A stretch of DNA of 64,000 nucleotides from Oceanobacillus saliphilus. GTDB taxonomy: Bacteria; Bacillota; Bacilli; Bacillales; Amphibacillaceae. Below, piece after piece: positions 25,671 through 35,272 of the stretch. The DNA is taken from NCBI RefSeq assembly GCF_023522835.1, contig NZ_JALCZU010000006.1, positions 62,001 through 126,000 on the forward strand, read 5' to 3'. A program made the position numbers and the translations under genes. Within the stretch, counting starts at the first letter, position 1. Each line of letters begins with the position of its first letter. The notes beneath the pieces are model-generated. The model was given only the letters and a program-made list of their open reading frames with translations. It did no database searches and had not been told where the DNA came from.

Positions 25671-27455
25671 TTATATGACGTATTTTTCTTCTTTAATAAT
25701 TTCAGCTGCAATTTCCCGTTTTTTCAAAACAACATTTATTGGTGTGTGCCGAGTCAATTTTCGCAACGAGGATAGCATCGTACGCAAAGTATCTCCTTCT
25801 TCGACAGTAATTAATGTTTCTTTTGCATCAGCTTCAATTCGATTGAATGCTTCCTGCACATATACCTGTGTATACAGAAGCTTTAAATTGTTTTTTGCTT
25901 CTCCTGAATTGCTTATTGCTTTTTCAGTACGGAGAATTGCTGATTCCATATTGTATATTTCCGCAGTCATATCAGCAAGATTCACTAGAATTTCCTGTTC
26001 TCTATCCAACTTTTTGCCGAACTTCTGTGCAGCCAGCCCCACTCCAAGCAGGACCATTTTCTTTGCATTTCGTAATAGATATTTCTCCTGCTCCAATGCT
26101 TGGGTACCAACTTCTTCCGGCATCATCATCAGTAATTCTTCTTGAAGCCCTTGTGCTTTTTGCAACAATGGCAATTCACCTTTTAATGCCTTTTTCAGAA
26201 GTGTGCCTGGTACAAGCAAACGATTTATTTCATTCGTTCCTTCAAAAATACGATTTATTCTTGAATCACGATAAATCCGTTCAACTTCATATTCCTGCAT
26301 AAATCCATATCCACCGTGCAGCTGCACCGCTTCATCAGCAGTATAATCCAATAGCTCAGTAGCCATATATTTATTCAAGGAACACTCAATCGCATACTCA
26401 GCGATTGCACGGGCAACTTCTCTGCCATCCTTTAACTGCTCATCACTTAAAGCTCCCATACGCTGTTCGAATAATCCTACCGTACGATACACCGCACTTT
26501 CATTTGCGTAGATTTTAGCTGCCATCGTAGCAAGTTTTTCCTGTGTTAAAGTGAAGCTGGAGATTGGGGTGTTGAATTGCTTGCGCTCATTTACATATTT
26601 GGCAGCCAATTCAAGTGCACGCTTGGAACCACCTACACTTCCAACAGCAAGCTTATATCGACCTACATTCAGAATATTGAATGCGATAATATGGCCACGT
26701 CCCTTTTCTCCTAAAAGATTTTCCACAGGTACTTCTACATCCTCCAGGATCAATGTACGGGTTGAAGAACTTTTAATTCCCATTTTCTTTTCTTCTACAC
26801 CTGTTGAAACTCCAGGAAAGTCACGCTCAACTATAAATGCGGAGAAATGCTCGCCATCAATTTTCGCATAAACAATGAATACATCCGCAAAAGCTGAGTT
26901 CGTAATCCACTGCTTTTCACCATTCAATAAATAATGGGTACCGGCGTCATTAAGTTTCGCAGTTGTTTTTGCTCCAAGTGCGTCCGATCCTGAGCTTGGT
27001 TCGGTCAATGCATATGCAGCCAGTAATTCACCGGTTGCCAATTTTGGTAAGTATTTTTCCTTTTGCTGATCATTACCGAAAAATACAATTGGAAGAGATC
27101 CAATACCTACATGGCCACCATGGCTGATTGAAAAACCCCCAGCTCGGGAGAATTTTTCCGTAATTAGGGATGAGCTTATTTTATCTAATGCCAAGCCGCC
27201 ATACTGTTCTGGAACATCCGCACCTAAAAGTCCGAGCTCCCCAGCTTTTTTCAGAAGCTGCACAGAATGATCAAATTCATGGTTTTCCAGTTTATCGATT
27301 AATGGTAATACCTCTCCAACGATGAAGTCTTCCGTAGTTTTGGCAATCATCTTATGCTCTTCTGTGAAATCCTCTGGAGTGATAATGTCGTCACCAGACA
27401 AATCTTCTATTAAAAATGCCCCACCTTTAACTAATTTTTCTTTTGTTTCACTCAT
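25671..27455 (-). CDS. fadE: Acyl-CoA dehydrogenase FadE
   Basis: A 594-residue FAD-dependent acyl-CoA dehydrogenase, the same length as B. subtilis FadE (YusJ), with an extra C-terminal domain beyond the usual 380-residue core. Core sequences include LTEPSSGSDALGAKT near 150, KQWITNSAFADVFIVYAK near 180, QLHGGYGFMQEYEVERIYRD near 375 and FEGTNEINR near 400. It catalyses the first step of beta-oxidation. It lies third in fadN-fadA-fadE, 80 bases after fadA, with SD AAAGGGAG. Confidence 0.95.
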   Translation of the reverse strand: MSETKEKLVKGGAFLIEDLSGDDIITPEDFTEEHKMIAKTTEDFIVGEVLPLIDKLENHEFDHSVQLLKKAGELGLLGADVPEQYGGLALDKISSSLITEKFSRAGGFSISHGGHVGIGSLPIVFFGNDQQKEKYLPKLATGELLAAYALTEPSSGSDALGAKTTAKLNDAGTHYLLNGEKQWITNSAFADVFIVYAKIDGEHFSAFIVERDFPGVSTGVEEKKMGIKSSSTRTLILEDVEVPVENLLGEKGRGHIIAFNILNVGRYKLAVGSVGGSKRALELAAKYVNERKQFNTPISSFTLTQEKLATMAAKIYANESAVYRTVGLFEQRMGALSDEQLKDGREVARAIAEYAIECSLNKYMATELLDYTADEAVQLHGGYGFMQEYEVERIYRDSRINRIFEGTNEINRLLVPGTLLKKALKGELPLLQKAQGLQEELLMMMPEEVGTQALEQEKYLLRNAKKMVLLGVGLAAQKFGKKLDREQEILVNLADMTAEIYNMESAILRTEKAISNSGEAKNNLKLLYTQVYVQEAFNRIEADAKETLITVEEGDTLRTMLSSLRKLTRHTPINVVLKKREIAAEIIKEEKYVI

Positions 27456-27535
27456 GATAATCTCCCTTTCATTTATAGAAATTTTCGTTTAACCCTTGAA
27501 GTGTTATTACAAAAAAATCAATTTATTTCTCCACA

Positions 27536-28711
27536 TTACAGCAATTCAAATACGCCAGCTGCTCCCATACCACCGCCAATACACATGGTAACGACACCAA
27601 ATTGTTCATTTCTCCGTTTCATTTCATGTAACAATGTTAGTGTTAATTTTGTGCCGGTACATCCGAGCGGGTGCCCTAGCGCTATTGCGCCACCGTTTAC
27701 ATTTACTTTATCGATATCCAAATTAAGGGCTTGGATAACACGCAACGATTGTGAAGCAAATGCTTCGTTCAGTTCGAATAAGCCAATATCCGACAGTTCC
27801 AGTCCTGCAATCCTAAGTGCTTTCGGAATAGCTTCAACCGGTCCGACACCCATGATTTCCGGTTCAACACCTGCTACGGCAAAGGAACGGAATTTCAGCA
27901 ATGGCTTCAGCCCTTCAGCTTCGGCTTTTTCACGATCCATAACGAGTACTGAAGCCGCACCATCACTCATTTGGGAAGCATTTCCTGCTGTTACGGAACC
28001 TTTCCTATGAAATGCAGGGCGTAATGTTGCAAGGATATCCGTTGTAGTTCCAGGTCGAACTCCTTCATCCATTTCAAAAAGAAAACGCTTTTCCTCAATC
28101 TTGTTATCTTTACCTACAGTACGCTCGGTAACTTCCACAGGAACAATCTCATCATTGAATTTCCCATCTTTTATTGCTTTCGCTGCACGTTGATGACTTT
28201 GGACAGCAAATGCATCCTGATCAGCTCTTGAAATGTCAAAACGGTTAGCTACTTCCTCGGCAGTATGACCCATTCCCATGTAATATCCAGGTGCTTTTTC
28301 AACCAATTTCGAATTCGGTTTGAGCACATGTCCACCCATAGGTAGTAGACTCATAGATTCAGCTCCGCCCGCAATAATCGTATCACTTGCTCCGACCATA
28401 ATACGTTCAGCTGCATAGGCGATACTTTGTAATCCAGATGAACAATAACGGTTAATGGTAATTCCGGGAACATCATTTCCTAGTCCTGCCAACCCAGCAA
28501 CATTACGTGCCATATTCATACCCTGCTCTGCTTCCGGGGTAGCACATCCTATGATGACATCATCAATATTGCCGTCATATCCACCTGCACGTTTAAGTGT
28601 TTCCATGATGGTAATTGCCGCTAAATCATCAGGCCTTGTGTTGGATAGGGATCCTTTTGCCGCCTTTCCTACCGGTGTTCTGGCACCTGCTACAATAACT
28701 GCTTCTTTCAC
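27536..28711 (-). CDS. fadA: 3-ketoacyl-CoA thiolase FadA
   Basis: A 391-residue thiolase. The acylated cysteine is in INRYCSSGLQS near residue 88, the histidine in NVNGGAIALGHPLG near 350 and the second cysteine in VTMCIGGGMGAAG near 380. It releases acetyl-CoA in the last step of each beta-oxidation cycle. The start is a GTG with SD GGGGGAGG. It follows fadN by 20 bases and is part of the FadR-controlled operon. Confidence 0.96.
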   Translation of the reverse strand: MKEAVIVAGARTPVGKAAKGSLSNTRPDDLAAITIMETLKRAGGYDGNIDDVIIGCATPEAEQGMNMARNVAGLAGLGNDVPGITINRYCSSGLQSIAYAAERIMVGASDTIIAGGAESMSLLPMGGHVLKPNSKLVEKAPGYYMGMGHTAEEVANRFDISRADQDAFAVQSHQRAAKAIKDGKFNDEIVPVEVTERTVGKDNKIEEKRFLFEMDEGVRPGTTTDILATLRPAFHRKGSVTAGNASQMSDGAASVLVMDREKAEAEGLKPLLKFRSFAVAGVEPEIMGVGPVEAIPKALRIAGLELSDIGLFELNEAFASQSLRVIQALNLDIDKVNVNGGAIALGHPLGCTGTKLTLTLLHEMKRRNEQFGVVTMCIGGGMGAAGVFELL

Positions 28712-28731
28712 ATTTCCTCCCCCTTTTTTAG

Positions 28732-31119
28732 TTAATTACGTAATGGCTTTCCTTTTACAAGCATATGCTGCATTCGAGCTTGTGTCAGCGGTTCAGCGAT
28801 AAGGCTGAGGAATGCTTCACGTTCCAGATCGAGCATGACCTGTTCGTCGATGAACGTTCCTTCTTTAATTCTTCCACCTGATAATACATATGCTAATTTC
28901 TCTGCTATTTTCACATCGTGTTGGGATGCATACCCGCCATATTGCATTGTCCTCGCTCCCATCACCATTGCTGCATAACCAGAGTCACCAACAACCGGGA
29001 TTTTTTCCCGTATTGGTTTTTTATAACCTGATTTCGCCAATGCTAGCACCCTTTGTTTGGCATCATATAAAAGGTGATCCGGATTTGCGCTGATTCTGTC
29101 ATTTTTATTAAGGAAGCCATTTTCCAACGCTTCGGCAGCAGATGTCGATACGTTAGCAGTGGCAACTTTTTCAAAAACATGATTAGCTACCTTTGTTAAA
29201 TCAAAATCTACTCCTTGTGGGAGATTCCGAAGTTCTTTTAAGTAGAGCTCCTTTGTTCCCCCGCCACCTGGAATGAGACCGACACCAAATTCAACCAACC
29301 CCATATAGGTTTCCGGTGATGCCTGAATCGCAGCTGCCGGCAGGGAAACCTCGGCTCCGCCACCAAGTGTCATGTTAAATGGAGCAACGACAACCGGTTT
29401 CTCGGAATACTTAATTGCCATCGCCATGTTCTGGAACTTTCGCACAACCATATCCAATTCAAAGAAATTATCATCCTGTGCTTCCATGAGCATCATTGCT
29501 AGGTTGGCTCCCACACAAAAGTTTTTTCCCTGATTCCCAATAACAAGTCCTTCATAGTTTTTCGATACTTCCTCAATGGAATCATTCACCATTTGGATAA
29601 TATCAAGACCGATTGCATTGCTTCTTGAGTGGAATTCCAGTAGTGCAACACCATCTCCCATGTCGATTAGGCTCGCTCCACTATTCTTTTTGATTACACC
29701 ATTGAGCTCTTTAAGGCGCTTTATATGAATCTCTTTTTCATTGAATCTCTGTTCCTTATAGTCACCCTTTTCGTAGTAATATGTGTTGCCTTCGATCGTT
29801 TTGTAAAATGATTCATGACCATTTTCAAGCATCGCCAGCACCCAGTCTGGAACAGCCTCTCCCTCTTCCTGCATTCGCTCAACTGAACTGCGCAATCCTA
29901 TCGCATCCCAAGTTTCAAACGGTCCAAGCTCCCATCCGAACCCCCATTTCATTGCCTTGTCAATGGAAACGACGTCATCTGCAATTTCAAAAAGAAGCTC
30001 AGCGGAGTACGTTAACACCGGCTTCAAAATGGACCAGACCAAATCACCGGCCTTATCACCTTTAGCCGATACAAGCGCTTTCATTTTATGGCGTGAATCT
30101 TTTTCTTGTTTGGCCATTTCCGTTGCAGCTGTTTTCAGTTTTTTCCGATTCTCGTATTCCATTGATTCTGGGTTTAATTCATAAATCTCACGGTCTTTTT
30201 TCACGAAAAACCCTTGGCCGCTTTTTGCTCCAAGCAAGCCTTCATCAAGCATCTTTTTCATGAACTCCGGAATGTCAAATACTTCTTTTTCAGCCCCATT
30301 AACCTGATCGTAAACATTTTTTGCCACATGACTGAATGTATCCAATCCGACAACGTCCAACGTTCGGAATGTTGCACTTTTTGGTCTGCCAATAAGTGGA
30401 CCTGTCACGGAATCAACTTCTCCTACACTGAATCCACCTTTCTGCATTTCCCTTACCGTTACAAGCAATCCGTAAGTGCCAATTCGGTTTGCAATAAAAT
30501 TTGGTGTATCTTTCGCTTCCACAACACCTTTTCCGAGGACATCTTCTCCAAATTGCTTCATAAAGCGAAGAACTTGAGGATCCGTATGCTTTGTCGGTAT
30601 GACTTCCAACAGTTTCAGATAGCGTGGAGGGTTGAAAAAATGTGTTCCCAGGAAGTGCTTCTTCATATCTTCCGAGCAATCTTCTATCATTGCCTCCACT
30701 GAAATACCTGAGGTGTTGGAGCTTACGATTGTTCCTTTTGTCCGGTAGTTATCTATCGTTGCAAATACTTTCTTTTTTATTTCCAGGTTTTCTACAACTA
30801 CTTCTATAACCCAATCAACATCAGCCAATTTCTTCATGTCATCTTCCATATTTCCGACTGAAATTAGTTCGAGACTCTGCTTCGTTGTAATTGGAGATGG
30901 TTTTTGTTTACGCAGAGCCCTTTTACTGTTCGCTGCGATACGATTCCGTACAACAGGATGGTCCATTGTAAGGCCCTTTTCTACTTCTTCTTTTGTCAAT
31001 TCACGTGGTACGATATCGAGCATCATAACTGGTATTCCCAAATTAGCGAGGTGGGCAGCTATTCCAGACCCCATCACTCCCGATCCAAGCACAGCTGCAC
31101 TTTTGATTAAATGCTTCAT
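28732..31119 (-). CDS. fadN: 3-hydroxyacyl-CoA dehydrogenase / enoyl-CoA hydratase FadN
   Basis: A 795-residue bifunctional enzyme. The N-terminal NAD-binding domain starts AAVLGSGVMGSGIAAHLANL, followed by the dehydrogenase core (GTHFFNPPRYLKLLEVIP near 175) and a duplicated C-terminal dehydrogenase helical domain (to about 430). An enoyl-CoA hydratase domain (about 495-700) contains VIGNQGKNFCVGANL and GLVEFGVGLIPGGGGTKE. The ATG at 31119 follows GGAGGTCG; the longer frame would begin in the FadR operator region. It is the first gene of the operon. Confidence 0.96.
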   Translation of the reverse strand: MKHLIKSAAVLGSGVMGSGIAAHLANLGIPVMMLDIVPRELTKEEVEKGLTMDHPVVRNRIAANSKRALRKQKPSPITTKQSLELISVGNMEDDMKKLADVDWVIEVVVENLEIKKKVFATIDNYRTKGTIVSSNTSGISVEAMIEDCSEDMKKHFLGTHFFNPPRYLKLLEVIPTKHTDPQVLRFMKQFGEDVLGKGVVEAKDTPNFIANRIGTYGLLVTVREMQKGGFSVGEVDSVTGPLIGRPKSATFRTLDVVGLDTFSHVAKNVYDQVNGAEKEVFDIPEFMKKMLDEGLLGAKSGQGFFVKKDREIYELNPESMEYENRKKLKTAATEMAKQEKDSRHKMKALVSAKGDKAGDLVWSILKPVLTYSAELLFEIADDVVSIDKAMKWGFGWELGPFETWDAIGLRSSVERMQEEGEAVPDWVLAMLENGHESFYKTIEGNTYYYEKGDYKEQRFNEKEIHIKRLKELNGVIKKNSGASLIDMGDGVALLEFHSRSNAIGLDIIQMVNDSIEEVSKNYEGLVIGNQGKNFCVGANLAMMLMEAQDDNFFELDMVVRKFQNMAMAIKYSEKPVVVAPFNMTLGGGAEVSLPAAAIQASPETYMGLVEFGVGLIPGGGGTKELYLKELRNLPQGVDFDLTKVANHVFEKVATANVSTSAAEALENGFLNKNDRISANPDHLLYDAKQRVLALAKSGYKKPIREKIPVVGDSGYAAMVMGARTMQYGGYASQHDVKIAEKLAYVLSGGRIKEGTFIDEQVMLDLEREAFLSLIAEPLTQARMQHMLVKGKPLRN

Positions 31120-31140
31120 ATTTCGACCTCCAAACATAGT

Positions 31141-31158
31141 TGAATGAATACTCATTCA
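31141..31158. promoter_or_regulatory. FadR operator upstream of fadN
   Basis: TGAATGAATACTCATTCA is an 18-bp palindrome matching the Bacillus FadR (YsiA) consensus TGAATGAMTANTCATTCA at every position. It lies 22 bases before the fadN start. Long-chain acyl-CoA should lift repression. Confidence 0.92.
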
Positions 31159-31314
31159 TTTTTAACTTAAATAAAAAGACAGTTTCCTATCTATCCATCT
31201 ATATATTACTATAATTTAATTTCTGATATTTCGCAATAGATTTAATTCACTTTTCCTAATGAAGTTAAATAAATTAATCGATTTTAAAAATTATTAGAAC
31301 CGTAATGATTCCTG

Positions 31315-31343
31315 TTTACAAATCGTAACCATTACGTTATTAT
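31315..31343 (+). promoter_or_regulatory. Zur-controlled promoter of the zinc uptake operon
   Basis: TTTACA (31315-31320) and TATTAT (31338-31343) are 17 bases apart. The spacer holds TCGTAACCATTACGT, which matches the Zur box core (TCGTAATNATTACGA) with two changes, so a bound repressor would cover the promoter. A second half-like site CCGTAATGATTCC lies at 31300-31312. Confidence 0.8.
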
Positions 31344-31384
31344 ATGGAAAGTGAATTAATCTTGGACGGAGATGATGATAACGA

Positions 31385-32440
31385 ATGAAAAACTTAAAAA
31401 CTATGATTCTGGTATTATTTTTTAGTATAATTATAGCAGGATGTTCTTCTGCTAACGATGTTTCTTCACATCAAGGAGAAGATCAGCTGGAAATCTATAC
31501 TTCCATTTATCCTATTCAATATGCTGTTGAAAGAATCGGCGGAGATACTGTTTCAGCGAAGACTGTTTATCCACCAGGGGTAGATGCACATACTTATGAA
31601 CCGACCACAAAAGACATGACAACTATCGCAGACAGTACTGCATTTATATATATGGGTGCGGGAATGGAAGGTTTTGCCGAAAGTGCTGCAGCTGCACTGG
31701 CTTCCCAAGATGTAACTTTAATAGAAATTGGTGTGCACGATGAACTCTACCACACGGGAACTCGCACTGAAGATGGACATGACGAACATTCAACACATTC
31801 AGAGGACGAAGATGGGCACACTGAAGATGAACACGCTCATGATAATCATTCAGACCATTCAGATGAGGAGCATGACGAGAGTGAAGAAGCTGATTCACAT
31901 GATGGGCATAACCATGGTGATCAAGATCCGCATATCTGGATTGACCCATTACGCATGATTGCTATGGCAGAAATTATTAAAAATGAGCTTGTAATAGTAA
32001 ACCCTGAGGAAGAAGCTCTTTATAATGAAAATTTTGCTGCATTAGAGGCGGAACTTCATGAATTGGACGAAAACTATCAAGATGTATTGGGAACAAAAAA
32101 AGATAAACATATACTTGTTTCTCATGCTGCTTTCGGTTATTGGGAAGATAGATACGGAATTGAACAAATAGCCATCAATGGTTTGTCTTCAAGCAATGAA
32201 CCTTCTCAAAGAGAACTGACCGAAATTATTGATCAAGCTAGAGAATATGATTTGGACTATATCATTTTTGAACAGAACAGTTCAAATCGCGTTTCAGAAG
32301 TTATCCAGGGTGAAATCGGAGTAGATTCATTAACCATTCATAATTTGTCTGTATTGACAGAGGAAGATATTAACAATGATGAAGATTATATATCCTTGAT
32401 GAATTACAATCTGGAAATTCTGGACATCGCTACAAAATAG
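31385..32440 (+). CDS. znuA: Zinc-binding lipoprotein of an ABC importer (ZnuA/AdcA type)
   Basis: A 351-residue substrate-binding lipoprotein (cluster A-I). The lipobox IAGC gives Cys20. Metal ligands are expected at the first histidine of VDAHTYEP near 77 and at HAAFGYWED near 240. A long insertion (about 118-180) is very rich in His, Asp and Glu, the usual mark of zinc-specific members. SD GGAGATGATG precedes the ATG. A Zur box in the promoter and znuC, znuB and zur downstream fix the role as high-affinity zinc uptake. Confidence 0.93.
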   Translation: MKNLKTMILVLFFSIIIAGCSSANDVSSHQGEDQLEIYTSIYPIQYAVERIGGDTVSAKTVYPPGVDAHTYEPTTKDMTTIADSTAFIYMGAGMEGFAESAAAALASQDVTLIEIGVHDELYHTGTRTEDGHDEHSTHSEDEDGHTEDEHAHDNHSDHSDEEHDESEEADSHDGHNHGDQDPHIWIDPLRMIAMAEIIKNELVIVNPEEEALYNENFAALEAELHELDENYQDVLGTKKDKHILVSHAAFGYWEDRYGIEQIAINGLSSSNEPSQRELTEIIDQAREYDLDYIIFEQNSSNRVSEVIQGEIGVDSLTIHNLSVLTEEDINNDEDYISLMNYNLEILDIATK

Positions 32441-32447
32441 CAAAAAC

Positions 32448-32470
32448 AAGCACCTTATTTCAAGGTGCTT
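32448..32470 (+). terminator. Hairpin between znuA and znuC
   Basis: AAGCACCTT and AAGGTGCTT form a 9-bp stem with the loop ATTTC, followed by CCTTCGTTTTT. It may partly terminate transcription so that the binding protein is made in excess, or protect the upstream mRNA end. Confidence 0.55.
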
Positions 32471-32510
32471 CCTTCGTTTTTCACAGCGTTAATATGAAAG
32501 AGGTGTTACC

Positions 32511-33266
32511 ATGACAGAACCTGTAGTATCCATGAAAAACATACGTTACAGCTATGAAAATAAAAATGTTCTGGCCAATATTAACTTTGAAATTCCCCAA
32601 GGCTCCTTCATGGGATTAGTAGGTCCAAACGGTGGTGGAAAAACCACCTTAGTCAAACTTATTCTAGGACTATTGAAGCCAGATCAGGGCTCTATCCATA
32701 TTTTTAATGAGCCGATAAATAAACTGAAGGACCAAAATAAAATTGGCTTTGTTTCACAAAAGGCAAATTCGTTTAATAAAGGCTTCCCAGCAACCGTATT
32801 TGAAGTCGTTTCTGCTGGCCTTACTTCTAAAATCGGCTATTTTAAATTCATTAATAAAGCACATAAATCAAAAATACTGGAAACAATCGATCAGGTTGGA
32901 ATGCTTGATTATGCTTATGAAAATATCGGCAATCTATCAGGTGGGCAGCAACAGCGAATATTTATTGCCCGTGCTTTAGTCAGTGATCCAGAATTAATAA
33001 TACTGGACGAACCGACTGTCGGGATCGATTACGAAAATGTTAAGCGATTTTATGAGTTATTGCATCAATTGCATCATGTACAGAACAAAACGCTGCTGCT
33101 TGTGACCCATGATACCGGTACAATGACGGAGTATGCGACAGATATTGTTTGTTTGAATAAAACATTACATTTCCACGGTAATCCGGAAGAATATAGTTCC
33201 CTTACCGAAAAAGATTTATCTCAATTTTATGGGCATCCCGTAAATATTGTCACCCATAACCATTAA
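32511..33266 (+). CDS. znuC: Zinc ABC transporter ATPase (ZnuC/AdcC)
   Basis: A 251-residue ATPase. Walker A is GPNGGGKTT near residue 39, the Q-loop GFVSQKANSF, the signature LSGGQQQRIFIARAL near 140 and Walker B LIILDEPTVGID near 162. It energises zinc uptake with the permease encoded 16 bases downstream. SD AAAGAGGTG precedes the ATG. Confidence 0.94.
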   Translation: MTEPVVSMKNIRYSYENKNVLANINFEIPQGSFMGLVGPNGGGKTTLVKLILGLLKPDQGSIHIFNEPINKLKDQNKIGFVSQKANSFNKGFPATVFEVVSAGLTSKIGYFKFINKAHKSKILETIDQVGMLDYAYENIGNLSGGQQQRIFIARALVSDPELIILDEPTVGIDYENVKRFYELLHQLHHVQNKTLLLVTHDTGTMTEYATDIVCLNKTLHFHGNPEEYSSLTEKDLSQFYGHPVNIVTHNH

Positions 33267-33282
33267 AGTTGGAGGAAACACT

Positions 33283-34134
33283 ATGCTGGCAGATTTTTTT
33301 CAATATGATTTTTTAAGATATACGTTTTTAACCGGGTTGCTGATTGGCGTGATTGCCCCTCTGCTTGGTACTTTTATTGTAGTAAGGAGACTTTCCTTAA
33401 TCGCTGATGCACTTTCACATGTAACACTGGCTGGAATTGCCTTTGGATTGATGGCAGAAAAAAAATTCGGACTAATGATCGGTCCGCTATATAGTGGAAT
33501 GGTCTTTTCCGTCATTGGCTCTGTACTGATTGAAAAATTAAGAACTATCTATAAAGCCTATCAGGAACTTGCCATACCGATTATATTATCTGCCGGAGTA
33601 GGTTTAAGCGTCATTTTCATTTCGATCGCTGATGGATTTAATACAGACTTATTTAATTATCTGTTTGGCTCTGTTTCTGCAGTGAGCAAAAATGACTTTT
33701 TTATGATACTTGGTATTTCAATCTTTGTTGTCCTTGTTGTCGTATTTTTATATAAAGAGCTTTTCACCCTATCATTTGATGAAGAACATGCGACTATTTC
33801 CGGATTGCACGCAAAACGGATTCACTTATTATTTATCGTTTTGACAGCACTTGTTATTGCAGCCTCCATCCGTATTGTAGGTGTGCTGCTCGTTTCTGCA
33901 CTTATGACTTTGCCAGTGGCAGCAAGCATGCGACTTGCCAAAGGTTTTAAGCAAATGATGCTATTATCGATATTATTTGGAGAATTATCTGTTATTATAG
34001 GATTAGTATCTGGGTATTATTTAAGTATCCCTCCAGGCGGAACAATAGTAATGGTATCCATTATTATCTTACTAATCGCCATCGGAATAAAACGAATCCG
34101 TTCCAAACCCGAGAAAGCGAGGAATTCAGCATGA
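33283..34134 (+). CDS. znuB: Zinc ABC transporter permease (ZnuB/AdcB)
   Basis: A 283-residue polytopic membrane protein of the ABC-3 family with about eight spans, including LIGVIAPLLGTFIVVRRLSL near 20 and VGVLLVSALMTLPVAASMRL near 205. The start at 33283 has SD TTGGAGG; the longer frame overlaps znuC by 20 bases without an SD. Its stop overlaps the zur start (ATGA), so the two are coupled. Confidence 0.94.
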   Translation: MLADFFQYDFLRYTFLTGLLIGVIAPLLGTFIVVRRLSLIADALSHVTLAGIAFGLMAEKKFGLMIGPLYSGMVFSVIGSVLIEKLRTIYKAYQELAIPIILSAGVGLSVIFISIADGFNTDLFNYLFGSVSAVSKNDFFMILGISIFVVLVVVFLYKELFTLSFDEEHATISGLHAKRIHLLFIVLTALVIAASIRIVGVLLVSALMTLPVAASMRLAKGFKQMMLLSILFGELSVIIGLVSGYYLSIPPGGTIVMVSIIILLIAIGIKRIRSKPEKARNSA

Positions 34135-34544
34135 ACATAAAGGAAGCAATTGATCTTTTAAAGGATAAAGGCTATAAAACGACTGGAAAAAGAAAAGATA
34201 TTCTTGCTTATTTTGAAAAAGCAGACGGCTACCGTACAGCTAAAGACTTAATCACCTATTTGGAAAATAGCTATGAAGGAATCAGCTTTGATACGATCTA
34301 TCGAAACTTACATTTATACAATGAAGTGGGAATACTTGAATCTACAGAACTAAATGGCGAAAAACATTTTCGGATGAATTGTACACATCACCATCATCAT
34401 CATTTTATTTGCAATGAATGCGGTAAAACAAAAGAAATAGAAGTCTGCCCGATGGATGAAGTTCAGCAGTCACTTGCCAACTATGCAATTGAAGGTCATA
34501 AATTTGAAATTTATGGTTTGTGTCCAATGTGCAAAGGAGCATAA
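34131..34544 (+). CDS. zur: Zinc uptake repressor Zur (Fur family)
   Basis: A 137-residue Fur-family repressor. An N-terminal winged helix (about 5-75, ISFDTIYRNLHLYNEVGI) is followed by the dimerisation domain with two CxxC pairs: Cys94/Cys97 (FICNECG) and Cys131/Cys134 (LCPMCKGA), which hold the structural zinc. Six consecutive histidines (86-91) in the sensing region point to zinc rather than iron. The gene sits in the operon it should control, since a Zur box lies in the znuA promoter, giving autoregulation. Confidence 0.94.
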   Translation: MNIKEAIDLLKDKGYKTTGKRKDILAYFEKADGYRTAKDLITYLENSYEGISFDTIYRNLHLYNEVGILESTELNGEKHFRMNCTHHHHHHFICNECGKTKEIEVCPMDEVQQSLANYAIEGHKFEIYGLCPMCKGA

Positions 34545-34550
34545 ATGTAA

Positions 34551-34931
34551 ATGAAATTGTATGTTGCAATAGGTATTGGGGGAATGATCGGTGCAAGTGG
34601 ACGTTACGGCATTTCCCTACTAGTTGACACGAACGGATTTCCCTTTTCAACATTGATTGTCAATTTAATAGGCTGTTTTATGTTAGCATACCTATTAAAT
34701 CATTCCTTCATGAAGCAAAAACTATCAGCTGCTGTGTTCGGTGCTCTTACAACCGGCCTAATTGGCTCATTCACCACTTTTTCGGCTCTTGCTGTAGAAT
34801 ATGTTCAATTGTGGGACGCCAATCCAATCGCAGCTCTCAGTTACATCGTCATTACCTTCATTGGTGGATTGGCTTTTAGTTATCTTGGATATCAATTTGC
34901 CGACAAAGCTGGAAAGCAGGTTTCCAGATGA
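34551..34931 (+). CDS. crcB: Fluoride channel subunit FluC/CrcB 1
   Basis: A 126-residue membrane protein with four spans of the CrcB/Fluc family. Family marks are GGMIGASGRYGIS near residue 10, LIVNLIGCFMLAY near 35 (the central Asn) and TTGLIGSFTTFSAL near 66. Fluc channels are dual-topology dimers that let fluoride leave the cell; two adjacent genes usually encode the two halves of a heterodimer. It begins six bases after zur with SD AAAGGAG in the zur end, so it is read with the zinc operon. Confidence 0.94.
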   Translation: MKLYVAIGIGGMIGASGRYGISLLVDTNGFPFSTLIVNLIGCFMLAYLLNHSFMKQKLSAAVFGALTTGLIGSFTTFSALAVEYVQLWDANPIAALSYIVITFIGGLAFSYLGYQFADKAGKQVSR

Positions 34932-35272
34932 ATTTATTATTAGTCGCCCTTGGTGGTTTCATAGGAAGTATTACAAGGTATTCCATCTCTATTAAATGGA
35001 ACAAAAAATTACCTGCTACATGGATTGCCAATATAACAGGATCCATGTTTTTGGCATTCTTATACCATTTCTACACGGAAGGCTCCCTGTCCGATGAAAT
35101 CTGGCTCTTGCTTGGAGTTGGTTTTTGCGGAGCTTATACCACTTTTTCAACTTTTGGAAATGAGACGCTGCAACTATTGCTGCATCAGCAATACATCTAT
35201 GCAGGTATCTATGTATTAAGCTCGTTTAGTGTATCGATTTTAGCTGTTTTTACTATCCTCACCTTCTTGTAA
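34928..35272 (+). CDS. crcB: Fluoride channel subunit FluC/CrcB 2
   Basis: A 114-residue four-span protein of the same family, with GGFIGSITRYSIS near residue 9, WIANITGSMFLAF near 32 and VGFCGAYTTFSTFGNET near 68. Its start overlaps the stop of the first subunit by four bases (ATGA), a usual sign of coupled synthesis of heterodimer partners. Charge distribution in the loops differs from subunit 1, consistent with opposite orientation. No fluoride riboswitch is seen ahead of the pair. Confidence 0.94.
   Translation: MNLLLVALGGFIGSITRYSISIKWNKKLPATWIANITGSMFLAFLYHFYTEGSLSDEIWLLLGVGFCGAYTTFSTFGNETLQLLLHQQYIYAGIYVLSSFSVSILAVFTILTFL

Noticed and set aside
31644-31949. His-rich minus-strand frame opposite znuA
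   Set aside because: Its His/Asp/Leu richness mirrors the His-rich insertion of znuA; no SD and no independent support.
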